This document shows positions 1 to 8,110 of a stretch of DNA of 64,000 nucleotides, in pieces (positions within the stretch are counted from its first letter, which is position 1; each line of letters starts with the position of its first letter). The notes beneath the pieces are model-generated. The model made no database searches and had not been told where the DNA came from. It saw only the letters and a list, made by a program, of their open reading frames with translations. Made by a program: the position numbers and the translations under genes. The DNA is from Lentilactobacillus kisonensis DSM 19906 = JCM 15041 (GTDB taxonomy: Bacteria; Bacillota; Bacilli; Lactobacillales; Lactobacillaceae), in the NCBI RefSeq assembly GCF_001434135.1, contig NZ_AZEB01000012.1, positions 1 through 64,000 of the forward strand. Direction: 5' to 3'.

Positions 1-229
1 AGGTGTTGCACTTCAATTTTAAATCGAGGAAGAAAAATAAGATCATTGGTGTCGGTATCAATAGATTTGGTTTGCGATTACTCCCCGGTATGAAGTTTCT
101 GATATTAACTCAGCTAAATCCCCCCTTTATGGTATTTATGATGATGGATTTGTCAAAAGTAACCGAAAAGATAAGACAAGTTTGCGTCTTTATGATATAG
201 TTGACTTTGAATTGGGGGAAGATGCATGA
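1..229 (+). pseudogene. possible frameshifted 3' end of an unidentified gene
   Basis: From the window edge, frame 1 is open to the stop at 91-93, and frame 2 is open from 65 to the TGA at 227-229. Joined near position 90 they read as one plausible polypeptide whose last 45 residues are polar and protein-like, ending DFELGEDA. The TGA overlaps the ATG of the next gene as ATGA, which is usual for adjacent operon genes. Frame 2 alone has stops at 20, 38 and 62 and no start codon. I infer a gene with a one-base shift, or a sequence error. The family is not recognised, and the region could simply be non-coding. Confidence 0.25.
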
Positions 230-456
230 AGACAATTGGAATTCAAGCGGCAATTACGCTTGTGACATATTTTCTTTTTATTGCAATGGCGTTTTGGAGT
301 GTTCAAGAAATCCACATTGAACGATATATCCCAATGAGGGCATTACCCGGGAAGTTACTAATTGTCCTATTATCAGTGGCAATTGGTTATGGAGCTGGAT
401 CTTTTTTCCTTTCTTTTATTGATAATATTCGCAATTTAATATACTTAGTAAAGTGA
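226..456 (+). CDS. DUF1146 family small membrane protein (YwzB-like)
   Basis: A 76-residue protein with two predicted membrane segments, at about residues 9-26 and 43-65, separated by a short charged stretch (HIERYIPMR). Size and layout fit the DUF1146/YwzB family, which in Bacilli sits between the ATP synthase operon and murA. It lies 16 bp upstream of murA and is probably co-transcribed. The ATG follows a G-rich ribosome binding site at 214-219. Its function is unknown. Confidence 0.75.
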   Translation: MKTIGIQAAITLVTYFLFIAMAFWSVQEIHIERYIPMRALPGKLLIVLLSVAIGYGAGSFFLSFIDNIRNLIYLVK

Positions 457-472
457 TGTAGGAGGCGTTCTT

Positions 473-1786
473 GTGGAAAAAATTATTGTGCATGGTGGTA
501 AACGGCTAAAAGGAACAGTACATATTGATGGTGCTAAAAATGCGGTCTTACCCATCCAAGCTGCCACGATTTTAGCAAGTGAAGGTCAGACGGTAATATC
601 TAATGTGCCATTGTTATCTGACGTTTATACGATGAATAAGGTACTTCGGTTCTTAAATATTAAGGTTGATTTTAACGAAAGTGCAAACAAAATTACATTT
701 GATGCGTCGTCAGATGTTTCCAGTGAAGCTCCTTTTGAATATGTATCTAAAATGCGGGCTTCCATTGTTGTCATGGGACCTCTGCTCGCCCGTTTAGGTA
801 AAGCAAGGGTTGCATTGCCTGGTGGGTGTGCGATTGGTTCGCGACCAATTGATCTGCATTTAAAAGGGTTTGAAGCTTTAGGCGCTCATATTGAACAACA
901 CGATGGTTATGTGGAAGCAACTGCGCCAAATGGACTTGTCGGTACTGATATTTACCTTGATTTTCCAAGCGTTGGTGCGACTCAAAATATCATGATGGCT
1001 GCAACCCTTGCAAAGGGAAAGACGGTCATTCAAAACGCGGCTAGAGAACCTGAAATTGTTGATTTAGCTAATGTTTTAAATAAAATGGGTGCCAGTGTCA
1101 TTGGTGCTGGGACTGAACAAATTCGGATTCAAGGGGTTGAAACCCTTCACGGCACGGATCATGCGGTGGTTCAAGATCGAATTGAAGCCGGTACTTTTAT
1201 GATTGCTGCTGCAGTTACGAAGGGTGATGTTATGGTAGACGGCGCAATTGCCGAACATAATAAACCATTGATCTTAAAGATGCGGGAAATGGGTGTTTCC
1301 GTAATTGAAGGTGATGATGGTGTCCGCGTAATTGGCCCAGATAAGCTTAAGCCCGTGGATGTCAAAACACTGCCACACCCGGGGTTCCCAACGGATATGC
1401 AGCCACAGATGACAATTTTGCAGCTTTGTGCAGATGGAAGTAGTTCAATGACCGAAACGGTTTTCGAAAACCGGTTTATGCACTTAGAAGAATTGCGCCG
1501 AATGAATGCCCAATATACTATTTCAGGGCGAACAGTTCTCATGCAAGGGCCGACTGATTTTAACGGTGCTGAAGTTGCTGCTAGTGATTTGAGAGCAGCA
1601 GCTGCCCTTGTAATTGCTGGCTTAGTTGCATCTGGCTACACGCAAGTTCGCAATCTGCAGTACTTGGACCGGGGTTATCATGATTTTCACAAGAAATTAG
1701 CTGGGTTAGGTGCTGAGATTAAACGAGTTAACGTTGACGAAGATGATGCTATTATTCTTAATCAATCATTAAAGAATCATTTATAA
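473..1786 (+). CDS. murA: UDP-N-acetylglucosamine 1-carboxyvinyltransferase
   Basis: Transfers enolpyruvate from PEP to UDP-GlcNAc, the first committed step of peptidoglycan synthesis in the cytoplasm. It has 437 residues, normal for MurA. The N-terminal KNAVLP motif is present, and the active-site loop [14 protein letters not shown] carries the catalytic cysteine at residue 119, the residue attacked by fosfomycin. The start is GTG behind AGGAGG at 461-466. Low-GC Gram-positives often carry two MurA paralogues; the position just before mbl matches Bacillus MurAA. A strong terminator follows. Confidence 0.96.
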   Translation: MEKIIVHGGKRLKGTVHIDGAKNAVLPIQAATILASEGQTVISNVPLLSDVYTMNKVLRFLNIKVDFNESANKITFDASSDVSSEAPFEYVSKMRASIVVMGPLLARLGKARVALPGGCAIGSRPIDLHLKGFEALGAHIEQHDGYVEATAPNGLVGTDIYLDFPSVGATQNIMMAATLAKGKTVIQNAAREPEIVDLANVLNKMGASVIGAGTEQIRIQGVETLHGTDHAVVQDRIEAGTFMIAAAVTKGDVMVDGAIAEHNKPLILKMREMGVSVIEGDDGVRVIGPDKLKPVDVKTLPHPGFPTDMQPQMTILQLCADGSSSMTETVFENRFMHLEELRRMNAQYTISGRTVLMQGPTDFNGAEVAASDLRAAAALVIAGLVASGYTQVRNLQYLDRGYHDFHKKLAGLGAEIKRVNVDEDDAIILNQSLKNHL

Positions 1787-1800
1787 TTAGCACATTAAGG

Positions 1801-1830
1801 GTTGAGATCATTACTGGTCTCAGCTTTTTA
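1801..1830 (+). terminator. intrinsic terminator after murA
   Basis: A nine-pair stem (1801-1809 with 1816-1824, two G-T wobbles), a six-base loop and a T run at 1825-1829. It separates the murA unit from mbl. Confidence 0.85.
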
Positions 1831-1845
1831 TTGCTTAGGTTGGAA

Positions 1846-1874
1846 TTCGAATCGTAACTTAGATGTGGTATAAT
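1846..1874 (+). promoter_or_regulatory. promoter of the mbl-rodA unit
   Basis: TATAAT at 1869-1874 is preceded by TGG, giving an extended -10. The -35 (TTCGAA at 1846-1851, 17 bp spacer) is weak. It lies 40 bp upstream of the mbl ATG, after the murA terminator. Confidence 0.7.
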
Positions 1875-1913
1875 GTTTTTTTGAGATAAAAGTTTTCAGG
1901 AGGAAGTACACAG

Positions 1914-2918
1914 ATGGCAAAAGACATTGGAATCGATTTAGGAACTGCCAACGTTTTAATCTACGTTGCAGGAAAGGGTATTGTATTAAACGAACCGTCA
2001 GTTGTCGCTATCGACACGCGGACTGGAAAAGTTCTTGCGGTCGGCTCCGAAGCCTATCGAATGGTTGGCAGGACGCCAAGTAATATTCGCGCAATTCGAC
2101 CACTTAAAGACGGTGTGATATCTGACTTTGATATTACAGAAGAAATGCTGACGTATTTCATCAACAAATTAGATGTAAAAGGATTCATGTCTAAGCCGAA
2201 GATCATGATCTGTGCCCCAACTAACGTTACTGAAATTGAACGAAATGCAATTATTCAAGCTGCCGAAAAAGCTGGTGGTGGCCAAGTATACTTGGAAGAA
2301 GAACCTAAAGTAGCTGCCGTTGGTGCGGGAATGGATATTTTCCAGCCTCGTGGTAATATGGTGATCGATATGGGTGGTGGTACCAGTGATATTGCCATTA
2401 TTTCACTTGGCGATATCGTTGCCAGCAAATCGATTCGGGTTGCTGGCGATCGGATGAACGTTGAAATTGCGAACTATATCAAGCAAAAACATAATTTGAT
2501 TATTGGCGAACACACCGCTGAAAAGATTAAGATCGAAATTGGGACCGCTAAGCAGGATAAAGACGATGTTAAAAAGATGGAGGTTCGGGGTCGTGATGCA
2601 GTTTCTGGCATGCCACGAGCAGTTACCATTGATAGCAATGAAATTGCTGATGCGATTCATGATACGGTTCAGCTAATCGTTGACGGTGCAAAAGAAGTAT
2701 TGGAGGTTATCCCGCCGGAATTGGCTTCAGATATTGTTGATCGTGGGATTATGTTAACCGGTGGTGGCGCATTATTAAGAAATATCGATCAAGTGATATC
2801 TGATGCGTTAACGGTGCCAGTGATTATTTCCGAAAAGCCATTAGACAATGTTGCTAAGGGTGCCGGGATTTTACTGGAGCATTATATTAAAAATCCGAAG
2901 TTAAAGAGTAAGGCATAG
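1914..2918 (+). CDS. mbl: MreB-like actin homologue Mbl
   Basis: A bacterial actin that forms membrane-bound filaments guiding lateral wall synthesis. It has 334 residues. The phosphate-1 motif [15 protein letters not shown] opens the protein, the second phosphate loop is DMGGGTSDIA near residue 150, and the adenosine motif is TGGGALL near residue 285. The segments NVLIYVAGKGIVLNEPSVVA and LEEEPKVAAVGAG are typical of Mbl rather than MreB. Its position after murA matches Bacillus mbl. A second homologue at 31546, followed by mreC and mreD, is the MreB proper. The start is ATG behind AGGAGG at 1900-1905. Confidence 0.92.
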   Translation: MAKDIGIDLGTANVLIYVAGKGIVLNEPSVVAIDTRTGKVLAVGSEAYRMVGRTPSNIRAIRPLKDGVISDFDITEEMLTYFINKLDVKGFMSKPKIMICAPTNVTEIERNAIIQAAEKAGGGQVYLEEEPKVAAVGAGMDIFQPRGNMVIDMGGGTSDIAIISLGDIVASKSIRVAGDRMNVEIANYIKQKHNLIIGEHTAEKIKIEIGTAKQDKDDVKKMEVRGRDAVSGMPRAVTIDSNEIADAIHDTVQLIVDGAKEVLEVIPPELASDIVDRGIMLTGGGALLRNIDQVISDALTVPVIISEKPLDNVAKGAGILLEHYIKNPKLKSKA

Positions 2919-2933
2919 ATTTCAGGTGTTGTA

Positions 2934-3209
2934 TTGAAAAAAATTCTGATTATGATTGTTCATGGTTATCAGCGCTTTATATCGCCCTTATTTCCACCTA
3001 CATGCCGTTATTATCCAACTTGTAGTAGTTATATGGTTACTGCATTACAAAAGCATGGTGCCGTCAAGGGATCGATTATGGGGATTGCTCGAATTTTTCG
3101 ATGTCACCCGTTTGTTAAGGGTGGTTATGATCCCGTTCCAGATCATTTTACGATCTTTAGAAATAAGGCTGCCAGGGATGAGTATCGTAAATCAATGCAC
3201 TTGAAATAA
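2934..3209 (+). CDS. yidD: membrane protein insertion efficiency factor YidD
   Basis: A 91-residue protein with the YidD signature: [13 protein letters not shown] near residues 22-34, then a conserved RCHPF and GGYDPVP. YidD is a peripheral membrane protein that assists YidC-dependent insertion. The start is TTG, preceded by AGGTG at 2924-2928. It lies 15 bp after mbl and continues the operon. In Bacteria yidD often sits with rnpA-yidC; the link to mbl and rodA is a lactobacillar arrangement. Confidence 0.92.
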   Translation: MKKILIMIVHGYQRFISPLFPPTCRYYPTCSSYMVTALQKHGAVKGSIMGIARIFRCHPFVKGGYDPVPDHFTIFRNKAARDEYRKSMHLK

Positions 3210-3231
3210 ACTGTGAGCAGGGAGTATAGAA

Positions 3232-3456
3232 TTGAGTAAAGCAAATAAAAGTATTAATGTTGAAATTAAGGATCATCCTGATTCTTCAGGCCAGGACGTG
3301 TCTGAATTATTTATTGGGAAAAAATTGATTGGTACCCTAAAAGAAGTGAGTGCTGGTAAATATGAAGCCATTAATACCCATCAAGAACAGTTTCATGTAA
3401 AGACCTTTGAAGAAGGGGTCACATTGTTAATTAAAGAATTCCATCTTCACCATTAA
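3232..3456 (+). CDS. DUF2969 family protein
   Basis: A 74-residue soluble protein. It resembles the DUF2969 family found in lactobacilli between yidD and the rodA/ftsW-type gene. It has a polar N-terminus and a C-terminal segment KTFEEGVTLLIKEFHLHH. It has no membrane segment and no catalytic motif that I can see. The start is TTG behind GGGAG at 3220-3224. A role with the shape genes is inferred only from position. Confidence 0.7.
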   Translation: MSKANKSINVEIKDHPDSSGQDVSELFIGKKLIGTLKEVSAGKYEAINTHQEQFHVKTFEEGVTLLIKEFHLHH

Positions 3457-3478
3457 TATTTATTAAGGAGGGTCTATT

Positions 3479-4681
3479 TTGGATACCAATCGTAGAACTT
3501 CAAAGGACGATCAATCCCGGATAGACTGGGGAATAATCTTCTGCGTTTTGATGTTGGCATGTATCGGGTTGGCTTCGATTTATGTGGCTGCAACTCATGA
3601 TTCCAGTGCGACGAGTGTTTTAAGACAAGTGATTTCCCAATTAGTTTGGTATGTGATCGGAATTGTGGCTGTGATTATTATCATGCAGTTTGATTCCGAA
3701 CAGTTATGGAAAGTTGCGCCAATTGTTTACTGGGCTGGGATTGCCCTTTTAGCCAGTGTCTTGATTCTTTACAGTCGGGCATATTATGTGAACACTGGTG
3801 CGAAAAGTTGGTTTTCAATTTTTGGTTTAACGTTTCAACCATCAGAGGTAATGAAGCCAGCGTACATTCTGATGATGGGGCGAGTAATTGTCCAGCATAA
3901 CGATAATTATCCTATCAGATCAGTTAGAAGTGACTGGTTGCTTCTTGGCAAAATGATTTTGTGGACGATTCCAATTGCCGTTTTATTGAAGCTTCAAAAT
4001 GATTTTGGGACAATGCTGGTTTTCTTTGCTATTCTTGGTGGTCTAATCATTGTTTCTGGGATTACATGGAAAATCATTTTACCAGCAATGATCGTTATTT
4101 TTGGAACCGCCGGAACGGCACTAGCGCTGGTTATTCCAGAATCAGGGCGACAGTTACTGGAAAAGATTGGTTTTCAGGCTTATCAGTTTTCACGGGTTGA
4201 TACTTGGCTACATCCATCTGCTGACACAAGTAACCAAGGATACCAGCTTTGGCAAAGTATGAAGGCGATTGGTTCCGGCGGTATCTTTGGAACGGGGTTC
4301 AATCAGTCTCACGTTTACGTGCCAGTCCGGGAATCTGATATGATCTTTTCTGTAATTGGTGAAAACTTCGGCTTTATTGGTAGTTGTATTTTGATTTTAC
4401 TTTATTTCTTGTTAATCTATCAAATGATTAAAGTAACGTTTGATACCCGGAATGTTTTTTATGCATATATTTCAACGGGTGTTATTATGATGATTCTGTT
4501 CCATGTTTTTGAAAATGTCGGAATGAGTATTGGATTATTACCATTAACTGGAATTCCGTTACCATTTGTGAGTGCTGGTGGGTCAGCTTTAATTGGTAAT
4601 ATGATTGGGATTGGGTTAATTATGTCCATGCAGTATCATAATAAGAGTTACATGTTTGGTGAAGATAAGGAATTTTCGTAA
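3479..4681 (+). CDS. rodA: rod-shape SEDS glycosyltransferase RodA
   Basis: A SEDS-family peptidoglycan polymerase that works with a class B PBP in side-wall synthesis. It has 400 residues and about ten membrane segments. Family motifs are QPSEVMKPAYI near residue 120, LKLQNDFGTMLVF near residue 170, and the C-terminal TGIPLPFVSAGGSAL near residue 360. The W/DRV segment FSRVDTWLHP and the GSGGIFGTGF loop are also present. The start is TTG behind AAGGAGGGT at 3465-3473. Grouping with mbl supports RodA over FtsW. Confidence 0.9.
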   Translation: MDTNRRTSKDDQSRIDWGIIFCVLMLACIGLASIYVAATHDSSATSVLRQVISQLVWYVIGIVAVIIIMQFDSEQLWKVAPIVYWAGIALLASVLILYSRAYYVNTGAKSWFSIFGLTFQPSEVMKPAYILMMGRVIVQHNDNYPIRSVRSDWLLLGKMILWTIPIAVLLKLQNDFGTMLVFFAILGGLIIVSGITWKIILPAMIVIFGTAGTALALVIPESGRQLLEKIGFQAYQFSRVDTWLHPSADTSNQGYQLWQSMKAIGSGGIFGTGFNQSHVYVPVRESDMIFSVIGENFGFIGSCILILLYFLLIYQMIKVTFDTRNVFYAYISTGVIMMILFHVFENVGMSIGLLPLTGIPLPFVSAGGSALIGNMIGIGLIMSMQYHNKSYMFGEDKEFS

Positions 4682-4694
4682 GGAGATAATTAGT

Positions 4695-4991
4695 ATGGAT
4701 ACAAACTATTATTGGATTGACGAAGATAGTAATGGTGTTGTCACAATTGGTCTTACAGACGCTGGTCAAAACGAACTTGGGAACATTACGTTTGTTTCAC
4801 TGCCAAAGGTTGGCGATAAATTGACTACTAGTGATACCTTACTAGATGTTGAGGCTGATAAAGCCGTTTCTGACATTGATAGTCCAGTAGCAGGAACCGT
4901 TGTTGAAATTAATCAGCAGGCGCAAAGTAACCCGTCTATTTTGAATGAATCTGACAAATCTAAATCATGGATTGCCAAGATTCAGAAATAA
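4695..4991 (+). CDS. gcvH: GcvH-like lipoyl-domain protein
   Basis: A 98-residue protein with a biotinyl/lipoyl fold. The motif LLDVEADKAVSDIDSPVAGTV places the lipoylated lysine in DKA. I chose the ATG at 4695 because AAGGAG lies at 4680-4685; an upstream in-frame start inside rodA has no ribosome binding site. No gcvT or gcvP lies nearby. In many Firmicutes a lone H protein carries lipoyl or octanoyl groups for transfer to 2-oxoacid dehydrogenase E2 subunits, and that is the likely role here rather than glycine cleavage. Confidence 0.85.
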   Translation: MDTNYYWIDEDSNGVVTIGLTDAGQNELGNITFVSLPKVGDKLTTSDTLLDVEADKAVSDIDSPVAGTVVEINQQAQSNPSILNESDKSKSWIAKIQK

Positions 4992-4997
4992 TTCTGC

Positions 4998-5026
4998 TTG
5001 ACGATTAATGTTTTTCTATGTAAACT
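4998..5026 (+). promoter_or_regulatory. promoter of the metNIQ leader
   Basis: TTGACG, a 17 bp spacer and TAAACT, starting 7 bp after the gcvH-like stop and just upstream of the T-box leader. Confidence 0.65.
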
Positions 5027-5032
5027 AGATTT

Positions 5033-5320
5033 CAATGAGTAACGGGTTAGATCCAAGATGAGTAAATAATTAAGGCTGCTAAGAGAGCTTCTGTTGGTGA
5101 AATGGGGCCAGTCGTGATTGTTGAATATGGTCTTGGCAAATTAATTACTGGTGAGCGTATGTTAGCCGGTAGTGGGTGACGACCATTATTTCGTTGGGTA
5201 TGAGAATACTCGTAGAGGCTGTCACTGAGAAGTGGTGGCGAACAAAGGTGGTACCGCGAAAAGCTTTTCGTCCTTGTTAGCAATCAACTAATTGCTGATG
5301 TGGACGAAGGGCTTTTTTTA
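5033..5320 (+). promoter_or_regulatory. T-box riboswitch, methionine specifier
   Basis: The T-box sequence AAAGGTGGTACCGCG is at 5244-5258. Stem I has the AGTA element at 5061-5064, the AGAGAG and GGTG apical motifs at 5082-5100, and a candidate ATG (Met) specifier at 5159-5161. The terminator follows: TCGTCC pairs with GGACGA around an inner AGCAAT/ATTGCT stem, with a T run at 5313-5319. Uncharged tRNA-Met should favour the antiterminator and turn on metNIQ. The specifier matches the downstream genes. Confidence 0.92.
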
Positions 5321-5339
5321 TGTCTAGGGAGTGAAATTG

Positions 5340-6374
5340 ATGATTAGATTTAAAGACGTGTCGAAACAATATAGTACCAAAGATGGTGGACTGACAGCTG
5401 TCAACGACGTTAATATTGAAATTAACGATGGTGAAATTTTTGGAATCGTTGGCTATTCTGGAGCGGGGAAGAGTACCCTGGTTCGAATGCTGGATGGATT
5501 GGAAGCTCCCAGTACTGGCGAAATTGATATTGATGGCACGGATGTGGCTAAGTTAAGCGGAAGTGCATTGCGAAAGCAACGGCAGAAAATTGGAATGATT
5601 TTCCAGCATTTCAACCTATTATGGTCAAGAACGGTGATTGATAATGTGGCATTGCCACTAGAAATTGCCAAGGTGCCTAAGAATAAGCGACTACAGCGAG
5701 CTGAATCCTTAATCAAATTAGTTGGCTTAGAGGGACGGGAACATTCCTATCCTTCAGAGCTATCTGGCGGTCAAAAACAGCGGGTTGGGATTGCTAGGGC
5801 ACTCGCCAACGAACCAACGATTTTAATATCAGATGAGGCAACTAGTGCTTTGGATCCGGATACGACTAATGAAGTTCTTGAGTTACTTCTTAAGATCAAC
5901 AAAGAAATGAATTTAACAATTTTGCTGATCACTCATGAAATGCATGCGATTGCCAAGACTTGTGATAAGGTGGCTGTGATGGATAGCGGCCAGGTTGTTG
6001 AAAGTGGCACGGTGTTTGAAGTTTTCAGGCACCCACAGCAGCAGGTGACCAAGAATTTTGTAAGTGAAGAGTTTACGACGCAAAAAGGTGATACGACTAT
6101 GACCTTGGAAGAGCTGGTGAAGAAATACCCGGAAGGCCAGCTTGTCCGGTTGATTTTTCATGGTCCCCAAGCTGAACTCCCGATTGTGTCTGATGTCATT
6201 AAACGATATCCAGATTTAACCATTAGCATTATTTCCGGCGCAATCCATCAGACCCAAGAAGGAGCCCTTGGATCATTAGATCTTCAGTTCATTGGTGATG
6301 AGTCCAAAATCAACGATGCACTTGGATACCTTAAAACAATGCGAGTTGGAACCGAGGTGATACATCATGAGTAA
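5340..6374 (+). CDS. metN: methionine ABC transporter ATP-binding protein MetN
   Basis: Powers uptake of D/L-methionine at the membrane. It has 344 residues: Walker A GYSGAGKST at about 38-46, Q-loop FQHFNLL, signature LSGGQKQRVGIARAL, Walker B ILISDEATSALD and switch histidine LLITHE. A C-terminal NIL (ACT-like) methionine-binding domain spans about 262-344, which identifies MetN among ABC proteins. ATG at 5340 is preferred over GTG at 5331 because AGGGAG at 5326-5331 gives an 8-base spacing. It overlaps metI by 8 bp. Confidence 0.95.
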   Translation: MIRFKDVSKQYSTKDGGLTAVNDVNIEINDGEIFGIVGYSGAGKSTLVRMLDGLEAPSTGEIDIDGTDVAKLSGSALRKQRQKIGMIFQHFNLLWSRTVIDNVALPLEIAKVPKNKRLQRAESLIKLVGLEGREHSYPSELSGGQKQRVGIARALANEPTILISDEATSALDPDTTNEVLELLLKINKEMNLTILLITHEMHAIAKTCDKVAVMDSGQVVESGTVFEVFRHPQQQVTKNFVSEEFTTQKGDTTMTLEELVKKYPEGQLVRLIFHGPQAELPIVSDVIKRYPDLTISIISGAIHQTQEGALGSLDLQFIGDESKINDALGYLKTMRVGTEVIHHE

Positions 6375-7062
6375 TTCAACCGGGTTAAAGTCATATTTTC
6401 AGTTTCATAGTGTTGATTGGTCTGCAATGAGGTCAGCTACTTGGGAAACCGTTTGGATGACGCTATTATCAATGATTGCGGTGGTTATTTTTGGGATTAT
6501 TCTTGGGCTAATTTTGTATGAGACGCGCAGCAAGCAAGGCATCGGCTTTAAGATTATTAACTGGGTCGTCGGATTATTAGTAAATATTTTTCGGTCTATC
6601 CCTTACATTATTTTAATTATTTTATTATTACCAGTTTCGAAGGCCTTGGTTGGAACCATTATTGGCCCTAAAGCCGCGTTGCCATCTTTAATTGTTTCCG
6701 CAGCACCGTTTTACGCTAGAATGGTTGAGTCATACTTTAGGGAGGTTGACTCAGGGGTTATTGAGGCCGTTGAGTCGATGGGTGCGACTACTTGGGGGGT
6801 CATTACCAAGGTTTTACTGCCAGAAAGTAAGCCAGCGCTAATTGCTGGCGCAACGGTTACAACCATTTCACTCATTGGCTATACGGCGATGGCTGGTGCA
6901 ATTGGCGCTGGTGGTCTGGGAAACCTCGTTTATCAAGAAGGGTTTCAAGCATACAACAACACGATTACGCTGGTTGGAACGATTATTATCTGTATCTTTG
7001 TGTTTGTCGTTCAGTTTATTGGTGATCGGTTCGTAAAAATGACCGATAAACGGACATTGTAA
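6367..7062 (+). CDS. metI: methionine ABC transporter permease MetI
   Basis: A 231-residue integral membrane protein with five to six membrane segments. The permease EAA loop appears as AVESMGATTWGVITKVLLPES. It has the usual MetI size and contains the signature GAIGAGGLGNL. The start codon overlaps the end of metN, so translation is probably coupled. It forms the channel of MetNIQ. Confidence 0.95.
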   Translation: MSNSTGLKSYFQFHSVDWSAMRSATWETVWMTLLSMIAVVIFGIILGLILYETRSKQGIGFKIINWVVGLLVNIFRSIPYIILIILLLPVSKALVGTIIGPKAALPSLIVSAAPFYARMVESYFREVDSGVIEAVESMGATTWGVITKVLLPESKPALIAGATVTTISLIGYTAMAGAIGAGGLGNLVYQEGFQAYNNTITLVGTIIICIFVFVVQFIGDRFVKMTDKRTL

Positions 7063-7080
7063 TTTAGAATCATTATGTTA

Positions 7081-7120
7081 GTTAGAAATCTGCGCAAGTT
7101 TTTTTGAGAAAAGTTCTAAC
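7081..7120 (+). repeat. inverted repeat between metI and metQ
   Basis: GTTAGAA at 7081-7087 is mirrored by TTCTAAC at 7114-7120, with a T run in the loop. The 140 bp metI-metQ gap holds this hairpin and no promoter that I can support. It may stabilise or attenuate the message so that metQ is made at a different level. Confidence 0.4.
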
Positions 7121-7202
7121 ACTGGAATTTTCATTCGAAGAGGGCTTACATTCCGGTTTCTAATCACGCTACATTGTTTACTAAATCATAGGAGGGTTTC
7201 AA

Positions 7203-8033
7203 ATGAAGAAAAAACTATTGGGTTTATTCGCTATATTATTCAGTGCTGTTCTGCTAGTTGGGTGTTCATCTTCGAGTAGTCAAAATAAAAAGACGACTAC
7301 TTTAAAGATTGGAGCTTCAGCAGTTCCTCATGCTCAAATTTTGCGCCACGTTGCTCCTCAACTAAAAAAAGAGGGCGTTACTTTAAAGATTACAACATTC
7401 CAGGATTATGTAATGCCTAACAAGGCCTTGGCAAATGGTGAGTTGGATGCTAACTACTTCCAACACGTACCATTCTTAGATCAGTGGAATAAGGAAAATC
7501 ACGGGACACTTGTTAATGCTGGTGGCATTCACTTGGAGCCAATCGCGGTATTTTCCAAGAAAGTTAAGAAGCTTCAAGACTTAAAGAAGGGTGCAACAAT
7601 TATTGTAAGTAGTAATACCCCAGACTATGGCCGTGTTTTGACATTATTCAAAGATGCTGGGTTAATTACCATTAAGAAGGGGGTTAATATAACCTCTGCC
7701 AACTTTAACGATATTGCCTCAAATCCGCGGCACCTAAAGTTCAAGCATAGTTATGAGCCAAAATTATTACCAACGATTTACAAAAATGGTGAAGGTGACG
7801 CAGTTGTGATTAATGCAAATTATGCCGTTCAAGCTGGCCTAGATCCAAGAACAGATTCTATCGCAATTGAAAAGCGTAGTTCGCCGTATGTTAATATTAT
7901 TGCCACTCGAAAGGGCGATCAAAACAAGCCTGCTATTAAGAAGCTGGTTAAAGCTCTTCAATCAAAGAGTACGCAGAAGTGGATTTATCACCATTACAAA
8001 GGAGCTGTCCTTCCCGTTAAGGATGTTAAGTAA
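7203..8033 (+). CDS. metQ: methionine-binding lipoprotein MetQ (NlpA family)
   Basis: A 276-residue substrate-binding lipoprotein of the metNIQ importer. The signal peptide has a KKK n-region and lipobox LVGC, with the lipidated cysteine at residue 21. Family motifs include IGASAVPHAQILRHV, FQDYVMPNKAL and LDANYFQH. The start is ATG behind AGGAGGG at 7191-7197. A strong terminator follows, so the operon ends here or reads partly into the SPFH gene. Confidence 0.95.
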   Translation: MKKKLLGLFAILFSAVLLVGCSSSSSQNKKTTTLKIGASAVPHAQILRHVAPQLKKEGVTLKITTFQDYVMPNKALANGELDANYFQHVPFLDQWNKENHGTLVNAGGIHLEPIAVFSKKVKKLQDLKKGATIIVSSNTPDYGRVLTLFKDAGLITIKKGVNITSANFNDIASNPRHLKFKHSYEPKLLPTIYKNGEGDAVVINANYAVQAGLDPRTDSIAIEKRSSPYVNIIATRKGDQNKPAIKKLVKALQSKSTQKWIYHHYKGAVLPVKDVK

Positions 8034-8050
8034 GTTGCTTTCAATTAGGA

Positions 8051-8110
8051 GCCGACCACTATATACTGGATTTGTAACCAAAATCAGTTTATATAGGGGG
8101 CGGTTTTTTT
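8051..8110 (+). terminator. terminator after metQ, overlapping the next gene's start region
   Basis: The long arms GCCGACCACTATATA (from 8051) and TATATAGGGGGCGG (to 8103) pair with few mismatches, followed by seven T at 8104-8110. The 3' arm contains the G-rich ribosome binding site of the next gene, and the T run contains its TTG start. Confidence 0.8.

Noticed and set aside
771-1542. Minus-strand open frames inside murA, and similar frames opposite other genes
   Set aside because: They are antisense shadows of strongly recognised genes and have no ribosome binding sites.
4656-4694. Upstream ATG of the GcvH-like gene
   Set aside because: It lies inside rodA, has no ribosome binding site, and adds 13 residues not expected for the family.
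5033-5320. SAM (S-box) riboswitch as the regulator of metNIQ
   Set aside because: The conserved T-box sequence and Stem I motifs are clear, and no S-box core motif is seen.
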